A model generated the notes under the pieces. It saw only the letters and a list, made by a program, of their open reading frames with translations, searched no databases and was not told where the DNA came from. From assembly GCA_963837355.1 (NCBI GenBank), contig CAWIMY010000007.1, positions 62,001-126,000 on the forward strand: a DNA stretch of 64,000 bases, in the 5' to 3' direction. Each line of letters opens with the position of its first letter. Positions within the stretch are counted from its first letter, which is position 1. Position numbers and translations under genes: made by a program. The stretch is from Aureispira sp963837355. Its GTDB lineage: Bacteria > Bacteroidota > Bacteroidia > Chitinophagales > Saprospiraceae. This document shows, one piece after another, positions 48,028 through 58,932 of this stretch.

Positions 48028-50509
48028 TTACTGGCGAGCAGGATAAAACAATCCCTCTATTCTATCCAATAAGTCTCTTATGTGTACCACAGAAAGGGCA
48101 TCGGTTTGGCTGGCCAAGGCTGTTTTGAGACGGCGCTCTAAACCTTTGAGGCGACTGCGGGAGAGGGCGCGGACATCCGAATTGTCTTTTTTGTCGTCCA
48201 TCATTGATGCCAACTTGTCTACATACGCGCGCTGCAAATTGCGGCGATAAACGGCAATGCGTTCGCCTGTGCTCAATTCTGACCAAATGCCTTTTTCCAG
48301 CTCTTCAAACAGATTCAATACATTGTACGCTTGGTCGCCTTCTGTCGCTTGTGCTTCTATCAAGCGTTGGAGTCGGGCAGGCTCCAATACAATATTCAAC
48401 GCTCTTTTTTGCATTCCCAATAGTCGATCAACAATTCCTGTCGCTTCGATACGGTCTAGAATCGTTGGATTAATCAACCACTCTGGTGTTTGGAAAACTT
48501 GTGTTTGTAGAAAGGCTACCGCTGCTTGCTGCTTGGCTTTAGGCACATGTTGAAAAACACTACCCTCTTGATCGGCTGTTTTGGTATATTGATACACGCC
48601 CCCAACATTGGAAGCTACATGCCCTACATAGCGGTTGAGCTGCCCAAACACTTGGCCGTACAACTCTCGTAAATCTTGGTAATCTTTTCCATCCTCGGTA
48701 GACCACTCTAGCAATTTTGGTAAAATGCGCTTCAAATTGGCAATTCCCAAGGTGCTGGCTTTGACGGCATCGTCTCCCAAATCTTCGGTTTGCGAAGAAG
48801 GGTCGACTACCCGCCATTGCTGCGCGCCAAAACGATAAGCAGGATCACCCGCGCGTTCTTTAATCCATTGATTGAGAATCAAGCGTTCTCCCTCTGCACT
48901 GCTGGCATCGGGAATTGGACGGTAGCCATACATAATGGACCAAACATCGTACTCTCCAATCTTAGCGCCCAAATTTTTAACCCCATCCCCTGGTTGTGCC
49001 ACATAGTTGAAACGGGCATAATCCATGATCGAAGGTGCCGTGCCGTGTGTGGCTGTAAAAGTAGGCGAGCGGAGGGAATCGACAGGGTAAGCCACGCTAG
49101 AACCCATGTTGTGGGGCAAACCTAAGGTATGGCCGACCTCATGTGCGGCGACAAAGCGAATCAATTCGCCCATGACTGCATCTTCAAAATCCGTTGTTTG
49201 GGCATCAGGGTTAATGGCAGCCGTTTGTACCAAATACCAGTTGCGCAATAAATTCATCACATTGTGATACCACAAAATGTCGGATTCTAAAATTTCTCCT
49301 GTACGCGGATCGTGGACGTGTGGCCCTTGCGCATTGGCAATATCCGTAGTAATATAACGAATGACGGAGTAGCGCACATCCTCTGGACTCCAATCGGGGT
49401 CTTCTTCTACCGACGGCGGATCTTTGGCAATAATGGCATTTTTGAACCCTGCGGCTTCAAAGGCTTTTTGCCAATCGTTTACCCCTTGTTTGAGGTAAGG
49501 CCGCCATTTTTCAGGGGTAGCAGGATCAATGTAATAGACAATTTGTTTTTTTGGTTCGACCAATTCGCCCCGCTCAAAAGCAGCCATGTCCTTGGGCTCT
49601 AAGCGCCAGCGGGTAATAAATCGCTCTTGATCTGCGCGTTGTTTGAGCGAGCTGTAATTGGTGCGTTGTATACTAAAATAACCCACTCGGGCATCGTATA
49701 CTCGTGGCTGCATCAACGTCTCGGGCAAGAGAATAAAGGATTGATTCATTTCTACCGACAGCGTTTGTGTCAAAAAATTATCGGGTAACTTACTGCCCTT
49801 GTAAGTAAGAATATGGCGAATCTCCGTATTGCTCGGAAAACTTTTGGTGCCTACTATCAAGCTGCGCTTAGGAGCTACACCCGAAATGCCAAAGCGTTTG
49901 CGCTGGTCATCCGACAAGGCACCAATCAAGGCAATATCAGACGTAAAGAGGGGATTCATCTCAATTACGACGGCTGTTTTGGCCTCGCTGCTGTCCATCC
50001 GATAAGCTGCTACAGGAAAACTATAAATAACAGGCTCAAAGTTGTTGGTTTTTAAGGCTTTGTAAATAGGCTCTTTTTCATTGGCCACGCTGTGGTAAGA
50101 AACCGACCGCATCAAGAATTTGATCGTCTATCCGCTGCCAGCGAATCACTTGTTGTGGACGCGATTTCATACCCGCACCACCAAAGCTCAAATTTTTGAC
50201 GTAACCAGAAATACGGCTAACCACCATAATTTCTTTTTCCATCAACGCTATAGGCAATTCAAAATAATACTTATTGCCTATTTTATGAGTGGTCATCAAG
50301 CCTACTTTAGTTACCGCCTCGTCGGTAATCACTTCTTCATAAGGTTTGGGGGCACCCTGTACGGGTGTTGTTTTGGGGGTAGGTTCGACTACTTCCTCCG
50401 TTTTGTCTTTGTCCTTTTTCTTGTTGCGTTTCTTTTGTGCTTGCAGGGAGGGTACTGCGGTCAAAAAGAGCAGCAACAAGGCGATAGTTGTAAAAAGATT
50501 CTTTTGCAT
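48028..50509 (-). pseudogene. zinc metalloprotease of the DUF5117/DUF4953 family, frameshifted
   Basis: Frame one runs from ATG 50509 to about 50115: signal peptide, a KKRNKKKDKDK basic stretch and the N-terminal domain. Frame two continues to 48028 with the metal site HEVGHTLGLPH (HExxHxxGxxH, metzincin-like) and SIMDYARFNY as the Met-turn. The join needs one extra base removed near 50118, giving DDQILMRSVSYHSVANE, about 826 residues in all. This matches the length of the DUF5118-DUF5117-DUF4953 proteins of Bacteroidota. Exported protease of unknown substrate. Frame one and frame two overlap by 38 bases, so a sequence error is likely. Confidence 0.85.
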
Positions 50510-50630
50510 GAATAGCTTTATTATAACCTATTGGAAATAGCGATACTGGCTCCCAGTAGTTACTAGAAACAGCTTCACTGACCGATTGGCTAATTCTGAA
50601 GTTGTATAAAAATGAGAGAATTGATTTTTT

Positions 50631-52331
50631 CTAGAAAGTAGAATCGTCCACTTGTGCCAAGTAATCTTGAATAGGTTTGACCACTTCTGCCAAACAACCA
50701 TCCTCAAAAGGCGATTGCAAGTTGCCAACTTTCAATAGATCCAAGAAGGATTTTGAGCCGCCAATATTACACAGGTTGATGTAATCTTCCCAAGCACCCT
50801 CTTTATCTTCGAGACTGCGTTTCCAAAACTGGAAGGCACAAATTTGTGCCAGCACATAGTCGATGTAGTAAAAGGGCATTCCAAACAAATGGCTTTGGCG
50901 CTGCCAAAATCCACCGCTTTCTAAATAGGCATTGTCCTCATAATCGCGATGAGGAAGGTATTTATGTTCAATATCGCGCCAAGCTTGGTTGCGTTCTGCG
51001 GGTGTCAGGTGTGGATTTTCGTACACCACGTGTTGAAATTCATCAATAGCAACGCCATACGGCAGAAAGGAAATGGAACCTGCTAAGTGGGAGAACTTGA
51101 ACTTCTCGGTATCTTCTTTGAAAAAGAGGTTCATCCAAGGCCAGGTAAAGAATTCCATACTCATCGAGTGAATTTCGCAAGCCTCATACGTCGGCCATAG
51201 ATAATCGTATAGTTTTGTGTTGTTGCTGGTAGAATAAGCCTGAAAAGCGTGTCCTGCTTCGTGGGTCAAGACGGTAATGTCGTGGGCGGTGCCGTTGAAA
51301 TTAGAAAAGATAAAGGGGGCTTTAAATTTATTCAAAAAAGTACAGTAGCCGCCTGTTTGCTTGCCGTCTTTCGCCACCAAATCCATCAGTTCGTTGTCGC
51401 TCATAAAGCGAAAAAAGCGATCTGTTTCGGGCGACAATTCTTGGTACATTTGGCGGGCTTGTTCCTCCATCCATTCAGGAGTACCCTTGGGTTTGGGATT
51501 CCCTGAGGTAAATTTAAACTCCTCGTCGTAGTATTTCAACGTGTCCAAGCCGAGGCGTTTCTTTTGACGCGCCAATAATTCGCCTGCAATGGGAACAATG
51601 TGTTCTTTGATTTGGCGGCGAAAGTTGGCAACCATATCTGCGTTGTAATCGGAACGCAACATACGCGCGTAGCCCAATTCGATGTAATTCTTATAGCCCA
51701 ATGCCAACGCCATTTTGTGGCGAATCTGTACCAACTCGTGGTAAATATTTTCAATTTCAGGAGCGTGTTCGGCGTAAAATTTCCATTTGGCCTCATTGGC
51801 ACGGCGGCGGGTGGCGCGGTCTTTCGACAATTCCAAAGCACCAATTGAAGAGAGATTATACTCTTCGCCATCAAATTGGATGACGGCTTGCGCTTTTATT
51901 TTGCGGTATTGCGAGTCGAGTTTGTTCTCTTCTTGTAAGAGGCCAATGATTGCAGGTTCAAAAGTTTTGAGGCGTAGTTCTGCAATGACAAAAAGCTGCG
52001 AACCAAAGATGGCTTCTAGCTCTGCGCGGTTGTCTACGGCCAATAATGCCCGAAAATAAGCATTAATGGACTCGGAAAGAGCAGGGTAGTGGGTGTCGTA
52101 AAAGGCATTTTCCTTTTCGTAAAATTCGTCCCGAGTGTTGATAGAATGACGGACACTGGCGAGCGAATACATCGAATCAAAATTACTACGCAATTCGTTG
52201 AGCGCTAGAATGGCTTCGCGTTGAGTCGTGCTGTTGTCAGCCGCTTTAAAGGCCTCTAAGTGTTGGGAAAATTCTCTTTTGAACGTTTCAGTATCAGGCC
52301 TTTGATACTCAAAATCACTAAACTGAGTCAT
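50631..52331 (-). CDS. M3-family oligoendopeptidase F-like peptidase
   Basis: A 566-residue cytosolic zinc oligopeptidase without signal peptide. The active site is HEAGH in TVLTHEAGHAFQAYST, with the downstream glutamate in SMSMEFFT. The N-terminus MTQFSDFEYQRPDTETFKRE begins at ATG 52331; the frame extends 24 codons upstream but lacks family similarity. It breaks down peptides. Transcribed alone, close to the metalloprotease gene. Confidence 0.9.
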   Translation of the reverse strand: MTQFSDFEYQRPDTETFKREFSQHLEAFKAADNSTTQREAILALNELRSNFDSMYSLASVRHSINTRDEFYEKENAFYDTHYPALSESINAYFRALLAVDNRAELEAIFGSQLFVIAELRLKTFEPAIIGLLQEENKLDSQYRKIKAQAVIQFDGEEYNLSSIGALELSKDRATRRRANEAKWKFYAEHAPEIENIYHELVQIRHKMALALGYKNYIELGYARMLRSDYNADMVANFRRQIKEHIVPIAGELLARQKKRLGLDTLKYYDEEFKFTSGNPKPKGTPEWMEEQARQMYQELSPETDRFFRFMSDNELMDLVAKDGKQTGGYCTFLNKFKAPFIFSNFNGTAHDITVLTHEAGHAFQAYSTSNNTKLYDYLWPTYEACEIHSMSMEFFTWPWMNLFFKEDTEKFKFSHLAGSISFLPYGVAIDEFQHVVYENPHLTPAERNQAWRDIEHKYLPHRDYEDNAYLESGGFWQRQSHLFGMPFYYIDYVLAQICAFQFWKRSLEDKEGAWEDYINLCNIGGSKSFLDLLKVGNLQSPFEDGCLAEVVKPIQDYLAQVDDSTF

Positions 52332-52636
52332 AGTTTTTAATTGTAAGATAGATGAGCGATAACGGGGAGTTACTTCTTCAAGAAACAATGAAGCAAACAG
52401 CAATCCTCAGGAGGATTTTGGGACAATAAAGTAGAAAATAAAAAAAGAGAAGGAAAACACTATTGTGTTCTGCTTCTCTCTCAAAGTTACAGTATTTATA
52501 GCAACTAATGTAAGGAAAAAAACTATTTTATACGGCCAAGCCCGACAACTGACATTCTAATTATGGAAAGTCTAGTTAGAGGCGTACAAAGAAGCTGCTT
52601 TTTTAAATCCTTACGGTGTATAAATAGGGCGCAATA
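52332..52636. other. gene-free stretch between the M3 peptidase and dsbD
   Basis: About 305 AT-rich bases on a - strand gene line. It should contain the promoter of the M3 peptidase and the end of the dsbD transcript. No clear hairpin or consensus box was found. Confidence 0.4.
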
Positions 52637-54946
52637 TTACTCTTTTGCGGCCAGACTTTTCTGATAACCATCCAAGCCACAACGGAGAAAACTTTCGTAT
52701 GTTTCGATCACTGGGGTGTAAGCACGTGGTGTATTAATTACTTCCTCGTCAGGCGTAATCAATACATAGTACGGCTGAGAAACCTTGCGGAAGTTTACTT
52801 TCTGAAACGCTGCCCACTTGTTTCCGACATTGCGGATTTTGGTACCGTCTTCCATGACTAACGTAGTGGGTAATTTTTTTCGATCATCGACGTACAACGA
52901 TACCAAAACATAGTCTTCGTTAATGATTTTATTGATCGTAGAATCAATCCAAACATTCTCCTCCATCTTGCGACAGTTGACACAGCCATACCCCGTAAAA
53001 TCTACTAAAATTGGCTTGTCAAAGTCGTTAGCATAACGCAACGCCTCATCATAATCATCAAAACATTGGTTGATGCCTGCGGGACAATGGTCGCTAAATT
53101 TGTACTCATCGCTCTGCGCTTGTTGGCAAGGGCGAATGTAAGAATAACAAGCAGAGGGTGCTAAACCACTCAACCAAAACGGCGTTCTAAACGCATCCGT
53201 TTGAGGATTTACGGTAAAACCTGTCAATAAGGAAATGGTTAATAAAGCGCTGAGGCCTCCCAAAACCTTACGGCCTGTTTTAATTTTTGCCTCCTTATTA
53301 TCGTGTGGAAAGTGGATGACGCCAAATAGATACAAGGTCATCAACAAAAAGATCAACGCCCACAAACCAACAAATACCTCATAAGGCAAAATTCCCCAGT
53401 GTTCGGTTAAGTCAGCAGTCGATAAAAATTTCAACCCTAAGGCAACTTCCACAAAACCCAAGATCACTTTCATACTAGTCATCCAACCACCCGACTTGGG
53501 CAAGGATTGCAACCAGCTAGGAAAAACAGCAAATAGCATAAAGGGTAAGGCCAAGGCTACCGAAAAGCCCAACATACCTACAGCAGGGGCTCCATAACTA
53601 CCCGAGCTCGCTGTCTGTACAATCAAGGAACCAATGATCGGCCCTGTGCAAGAGAAAGAAACCAAAGCAATAGAGAATGCCCCAAAAAAAGTACCCAGCA
53701 AACCGCCTTTACTCGATGCCTGATCGGCTTTATTCGCCCAAGCAGAGGGTAATTGTATTTCGTAATAACCAAAGAAAGAAAAAGCAAAAACCGTAAAGAG
53801 AAGGAAGAACAGCAGGTTCATAATCCAACTCGTAGAGAATAAATTAATGGCCTCAGGGCCAAAGGCAATGGTAAACAATAAGCCCAAGGACACGTAAATA
53901 ACGATGATAGATGCCCCAAACAACAAGGCATTTTTGATGCCGTTTTTCTTAGCAGCGGCACCATCTCCTCCCTTAGAAAAGAGCGAAACAGTCATAGGAA
54001 TCATCGGAAATACACAAGGTGTTAGCAAGGCGATTAAGCCTCCTCCAAAACCCAGTAAGAAAATTTGCCACCAAGGCAAACCCTCTAATTCTACATTGTT
54101 ATTTTGTAATTCTGCGCCCGTAGAGCTGGTACAAACGGTGTTAATAGGCGCTGCGACACTGGCTACCAAAGCAGGGCGCGTAGGGTTAAATAGACCATCT
54201 TTGGTCGTTCCAACATAGTCTTTATGTTTTTTTGAAGCGGGGGTAGTCGCTGGCTCCGTTAGCAGGCGGTGTTCCGTTGGAGTCTACTACTGGCTCTTCT
54301 GTGTTGTCGGTAGTCGGTGTTTCTGGCGTGGGAGCAGGGACGTCGGCGGTAGTATTGCCTGATTGGCTTTGTTGGGCGTGGTTTGTCCCGTGCTGTTGTC
54401 TGTGGGTTGCTCCTTCGGAGCGGGATCCTTTTTTGGGGTAGGATCTTCTTTTGGAGGCGGGGGAGTGCCGGGCTTGGGCAAATAGCTAGAAGGAAGGAAG
54501 CTAAATTCTACCGACGTGGGCGGCAAGCATTGGCTATCGTTGCAAGTCATGTACTCCAAATAGCCTGCTACTGGTTGGGTAGGATTGCTTACTTGAAATT
54601 TTTGCTTGATGGTTAAGTCCTTTTTGTACTTGGTGATGTTCATGTCAAACAAATCATCGTAGCCCTCTACTTTATTAGCGCTTGCGCTAGTCGTTTCGGT
54701 AGCTTTTCCCAATTTCTGAACCTCTGAAGATTCAAAATTAACGCTTGTAGGAATAGGCCCCAAGTCACTCTCTAGGTATTGAGAATAGGTATACCAACCC
54801 TGCTCTACTTTTGCTTTGAAAGTGATCTCGTAGGTATTGTCCGTAAGCGCTTTGACCGTCCAAGTGTACTTGACTGGTGCCTGTTGCGCTAGCAAGTTGC
54901 CCATTAGGGCAACCAAAAAAAGTAATGTAATGCTTAATTTTTTCAT
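52637..54946 (-). pseudogene. dsbD: DsbD-like thiol:disulfide interchange protein with disrupted linker
   Basis: Start ATG 54946 (MKKLSITLL). Signal peptide, then a DsbD-alpha-like domain (GWYTYSQYLESD, MTCNDSQCLPP with the Cys pair), then a Pro/Thr/Glu/Asp linker, an eight-helix CcdA-like membrane core (LLTPCVFPMIPMT and SCTGPIIGS with its cysteines), and a C-terminal thioredoxin domain (FTGYGCVNCRKME). The start frame stops at 54287 inside the linker. The membrane part resumes in the same frame from about 54225 (ORF start 54169). The linker frame between them reads PAPTPETPTTDN, which implies two compensating one-base shifts, one of them in a seven-A run near 54228. Delivers electrons to periplasmic thiol enzymes. 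Confidence 0.82.
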
Positions 54947-55231
54947 AGTGTGTCCAATTGTCAATAGGTGTGGGGAGAGACCCGAAAATAACAAAAAAAG
55001 TGCAGGGCAAGCCGTTTCGAAGGGATTTATATACCTTGTACCTGTCAAGCCTCCTTGAAGTTATAAAGTTATGAAAATAAGTTCATATCTATGGGTCGAA
55101 AAAAGAATTCTACGGAGGTTTAACGTTTTTTTAAGTAGGCGAATAAATAACGATTGATCGTGTACTGCTGTTTTTTCTAATGGGATAGCACCACTACGCT
55201 AACGAAAAGACAAAGCAAAAGAGTATAACGT

Positions 55232-55669
55232 CTAGAGTTTGAGCTCAAACGGAACTTCATCAGGAGGCATACATTGATTGTCGTTGCAGCTCATAAAGGT
55301 AATGCTGCCCTTGAGATAACGCTGGCCTTTGGGAATAGTGACGGTCTGTTTGATGAGTAATTCTTTCTTGTATTTGGTAATGTTCATGTTGAATAACGGA
55401 TCAAACCCTTCAACTTTTTCCCCCGCCTCGCTGGCGCGATCGACTAATTTTGCTGAAAAATTTTCTTCAAAACTTAGATAAGTAGAGATTGGGCCTTTAT
55501 CGCTTTCGAGATATTGAGAATAGACATACCAGCCGCTGTTGATGGTAGCCTTGGCGGTAATAACATAAGTGCGGGGCTTAACGCGTTTGCTCTTAAATGT
55601 CCAACTGACTTCTTTGTTAGGAGTAGGTAAGGTAAGCAGGCTTATAGCCAAGGCGAGAAAGAAATTCAT
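55232..55669 (-). CDS. stand-alone DsbD-alpha-like periplasmic protein
   Basis: A 145-residue exported protein that matches only the N-terminal domain of the adjacent DsbD-like gene: GWYVYSQYLESDKGPIS, MNITKYKKELLIKQ and FMSCNDNQCMPP with the redox Cys pair are nearly the same in both. It ends at the domain boundary (FELKL), so it is a duplicated domain as a separate protein rather than a fragment. It may be a soluble reductant partner for substrate proteins. Start ATG 55669. Confidence 0.85.
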   Translation of the reverse strand: MNFFLALAISLLTLPTPNKEVSWTFKSKRVKPRTYVITAKATINSGWYVYSQYLESDKGPISTYLSFEENFSAKLVDRASEAGEKVEGFDPLFNMNITKYKKELLIKQTVTIPKGQRYLKGSITFMSCNDNQCMPPDEVPFELKL

Positions 55670-55818
55670 GGTACTAGTTTTAGTGATAAAATGATTTTCG
55701 ATAGGACAATAGAAAATACAGTGCCAAGGAAAAGTGTGCCCTCAAGAATGTAAGCAATAACAGGGCAAAATGGGAAAAGGTTGGATGGAATGATTCGCTT
55801 AAAACTGTTTATTATATT

Positions 55819-56811
55819 CTAATAAAAGAAAAACTGCTGGTATTGTAAACCCAGTGCCAGCATAAAAATAACTAAGTGCAACAGCTCTGCCAATGCCAAA
55901 CTTTTGAAGGATTGTAACACTAAGCTCAATAATATAGCTACAGGAATAGCCAATACCAAAAAGTGATACGCATACAAATTGCTCTGTACCAAAAAACTCA
56001 GCAAACCTACAAAAGGCATGATTAAGACCACATTGATGTACTTTTTCTCGCGGGAGGTGGTTTTAAAATGTAGGGTTTGTAATTGCAATAAGGCCAAGAT
56101 AATAGGCGCAACCATCAGCCCGATCAGCACATACAAGCTTAGATTATTGTCATAATGCACCGTCATCTGCTGGTAATGCTGCCCCAGCTCTGTATAAAAC
56201 CAATACCCTAAATTATCGTTGATAAAATGGTAGGTACCCAACAAAAAGAAGGGCACAAAAAAGCCGCCCAGTAATAGGATAAACTCTTGGGGGTCAAAAG
56301 ACCGCAAAATCAATACGGCCAACACCATCCAAATAAAATACACGATAAACCCGTGGTAACAAAGCGCAGCCATCGCTGTTGCAAAGCCAATATTAAAAAT
56401 AACAGCCAACGAGACCCGCTTTTCATAGCTCTGAAACAAACAAAACAAAGCCCAAAGCATAAAACAATTGCCTAGCATCACAGGTGAGCACACATCAATG
56501 TCTGCTCCTGCAAAGTGGACTAAAATAAAAGCAATCGCAGGGACATAAGAGTAGTGCTTGGCCAAGCGAAATTCATTGACGAGTAGATTAACAATGCCTG
56601 CTTGTAGCAGCAAGAGCATAAAAAAGGTTACTCGATTGGTACTCGGTGCATCGACCCAATCAATGAGCCACGTACCTACAGTACTCGATAACGCTTCAAA
56701 ACTGTCCAAAGGCAGCCCCGCATACAACCAGCTATTGACCCCAAATAGGAGGGCATAGAGCAAGACAAAAATAACAGTGAAAATCTGATTGTTCCTAAAA
56801 ATTTGTAGCAC
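55819..56811 (-). CDS. polytopic membrane protein, DUF6427-like
   Basis: A 330-residue integral membrane protein with about nine hydrophobic segments (first at 9-30, others at 60-80, 86-101, 108-165, 174-198, 232-252, 268-300 and the C-terminus). No ATG fits; the start is GTG at 56811 (MLQIFRNN). Length and pattern resemble the uncharacterised Bacteroidota DUF6427 family, but the assignment is tentative. It is in the line of - strand genes 55232-58417, with gaps of 150-200 bases. Confidence 0.7.
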   Translation of the reverse strand: MLQIFRNNQIFTVIFVLLYALLFGVNSWLYAGLPLDSFEALSSTVGTWLIDWVDAPSTNRVTFFMLLLLQAGIVNLLVNEFRLAKHYSYVPAIAFILVHFAGADIDVCSPVMLGNCFMLWALFCLFQSYEKRVSLAVIFNIGFATAMAALCYHGFIVYFIWMVLAVLILRSFDPQEFILLLGGFFVPFFLLGTYHFINDNLGYWFYTELGQHYQQMTVHYDNNLSLYVLIGLMVAPIILALLQLQTLHFKTTSREKKYINVVLIMPFVGLLSFLVQSNLYAYHFLVLAIPVAILLSLVLQSFKSLALAELLHLVIFMLALGLQYQQFFFY

Positions 56812-56995
56812 GGCAGAAGATTTGAATAAAAACCAAGGTCAATGCCCAAAATACAACCCCCAAAGGAAAAGTTCTAACAAAAGAGGTTGCAAATTAAAAA
56901 AGGGCATTTTTTGCCCACATAGCCATAAGCTACTTCCTAGCAAAAAACACCCTTCAAGACTCCATTGGATTTTATTACTTCTTGTATAACAACGT

Positions 56996-58417
56996 CTAAT
57001 AGTTGATTTTCAACAAGCGTAGCTTTTTATCGCGCTCGGCGACTGCAATCACCTCCGAAGAAGAGACCTGTAAGCCGTCGGCAAGCTGAGGAAGGAGGCC
57101 ATTTTTACGCTCTTGGTGGGTCACTACATTGCGTTGTACCTGTCCCGTGCTATTGATGACGTATTCAAAAATACTAGTGTCCCACGAGATGTTGTTGTTG
57201 TACAAAAAGCGAATGCTAGAATTGGTTGTCACCGTAAAAAACGAAGAGTGCCGCGCATTGTCGTTCTCCGAGCTTTGGCTCTTAAACAAGACATCTTTCC
57301 AATAGACCTTGCCCGATGGGTGGATGGAAGCAATCAAAATATTTTCGTACAAGTAATCGGCTTGGCTGGTTGCTTTTTCTTCTTCGTAAAAAGCCAAGGA
57401 AGACTCGTAGGTGAAGCGTTGTTCGGCCACCAACAAAACCCCGCCATCTTTGCGCAAAACCAATTGGCAAATGTCAAAATTCTGGATGCCATTGAGTTTT
57501 TTCTTGCGTTTGCCCGTTAGGCTGCGCATAAACGGCTCTTCCAAAGCCGTGGTATGGATAGACGGCAGGCGTTGGAGGTCAGTATTGAAATAGAAAATAC
57601 CTTTGGAGAGGCTGCTTTTATCTGCTGCATAGAGTCCTGCGGCGACCAATTGGTGGTTGACTTCGTCGTATTGTACACTGATGTCATAGGACAAATAATC
57701 GTTGAACGGTATGGTTTGCCATTGTTCTTCGCCTTCTAAATTAATTTTTCCAAGTATAAATTGGTTCTTTTGTCGTTGGCGTGGGGTATTATATTGGTTG
57801 TAAACCACAAAAACATCGCCCGCATTATTTAAGAGCAGTTGTTTGAAATTCTGATGATAATTCATGTCCTTGGGCTGCAAGACTCGTTGCCAATGTTGTT
57901 TTTTGAGGTGCAGATCAAAATGAATGACTTCTAGTTCTCCCTTATAAGAAGGGGTATAGACCATGAAATAGCGTTTATTGGCGGCACTAATGGCATGACG
58001 ACGGTGCATGCTAAACAAGCCCTTGAATTGTCCCACGGCATAATCATCAATCGCCTGCGCTTGACTGTCAAATTCTTTGCCTCGGATATACGTGGAGCCT
58101 TTTTTGTTGTAATAATACAAGACTACAAAGCTGTTTTGGTAAGGCATAATTCTAAACGCCGTTACACCGTGGCGCTCAAAATCAATGGTCTTGATCCAGT
58201 TTTGAGTCAAATCGCCTGCCTTGAAGCTGTGAATATGAAATTTAGTTTCTGTTTTGCTATATAATAAAACCTGTTCGCCATATCGCGCAATGAGCTGGTA
58301 ATCGACCTCACTAGGCAAATCGACAGGGGCAGAAACTTGAACTTGTTGCGCCATTAAACCAGTAGTGGTACACAACGTGTAGAAGCATAAGCTAAGTAAA
58401 CGGTAGTAGTTTAACAT
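56996..58417 (-). CDS. secreted protein with beta-propeller-like repeats, unknown
   Basis: A 473-residue protein with a signal peptide (MLNYYRLLSLCFYTLCTTTG, ending LMAQQ) from ATG 58417. The first 32 residues of the longer frame to 58513 are not signal-like. The body has repeated strand patterns and short motifs such as KDGGVLLVAEQRFTYE and DGLQVSSSEVIAVAERDK that suggest a beta-propeller, as in many Bacteroidota surface proteins. No enzyme motif and no sorting domain. Confidence 0.72.
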   Translation of the reverse strand: MLNYYRLLSLCFYTLCTTTGLMAQQVQVSAPVDLPSEVDYQLIARYGEQVLLYSKTETKFHIHSFKAGDLTQNWIKTIDFERHGVTAFRIMPYQNSFVVLYYYNKKGSTYIRGKEFDSQAQAIDDYAVGQFKGLFSMHRRHAISAANKRYFMVYTPSYKGELEVIHFDLHLKKQHWQRVLQPKDMNYHQNFKQLLLNNAGDVFVVYNQYNTPRQRQKNQFILGKINLEGEEQWQTIPFNDYLSYDISVQYDEVNHQLVAAGLYAADKSSLSKGIFYFNTDLQRLPSIHTTALEEPFMRSLTGKRKKKLNGIQNFDICQLVLRKDGGVLLVAEQRFTYESSLAFYEEEKATSQADYLYENILIASIHPSGKVYWKDVLFKSQSSENDNARHSSFFTVTTNSSIRFLYNNNISWDTSIFEYVINSTGQVQRNVVTHQERKNGLLPQLADGLQVSSSEVIAVAERDKKLRLLKINY

Positions 58418-58932
58418 CGGCAATACAATTTTAAACAACCAGCGAAAATACCGTCTTATATAGGGAACAATGCTCCCAAAATGCTCAGTAGTAGATAGAC
58501 ATAAGAAGGGCAAAACAAAAAAGTTAAAACAACTTTTTGGATTTGAGGTCTTATAACAGAATGTCTATAAAAAAATACCTTAACTAAACAGCGAGGTAAA
58601 TTACTTGGTTGTTGGTAGACAACTAGTTGAAATTATGGGTCGGATAAATAAGCAATAGCCAAGAGTAAAGTAGACGGGTAGGACAGAACACGGTTAAAAA
58701 AGTGGTGCTCTCTTTGACAACTTTTGCCGAGGCTGTCTAGAAAATACGCAATAATCTTATCTTTGTTACAAAACGAAGCGGTAATTTTAGGAAAACAAAA
58801 CTAAAAAAGCAGCTAAAAAGTAGCTTTTTGCTATTGAAGTATAGTGTAAAACACTTGTTAGCAATGAATTAAGACGACTTAACATTGAATTAACGTAAAA
58901 TTAATTTTTTTTTAAAAAAGATCACAATAATC
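58418..58932. other. divergent intergenic region
   Basis: About 515 AT-rich bases. TATCTTTG at 58758-58765 fits the Bacteroidota -7 element for the TPR gene on the + strand, which would give a leader of about 160 bases. No TTG at the right distance was found. Confidence 0.45.
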
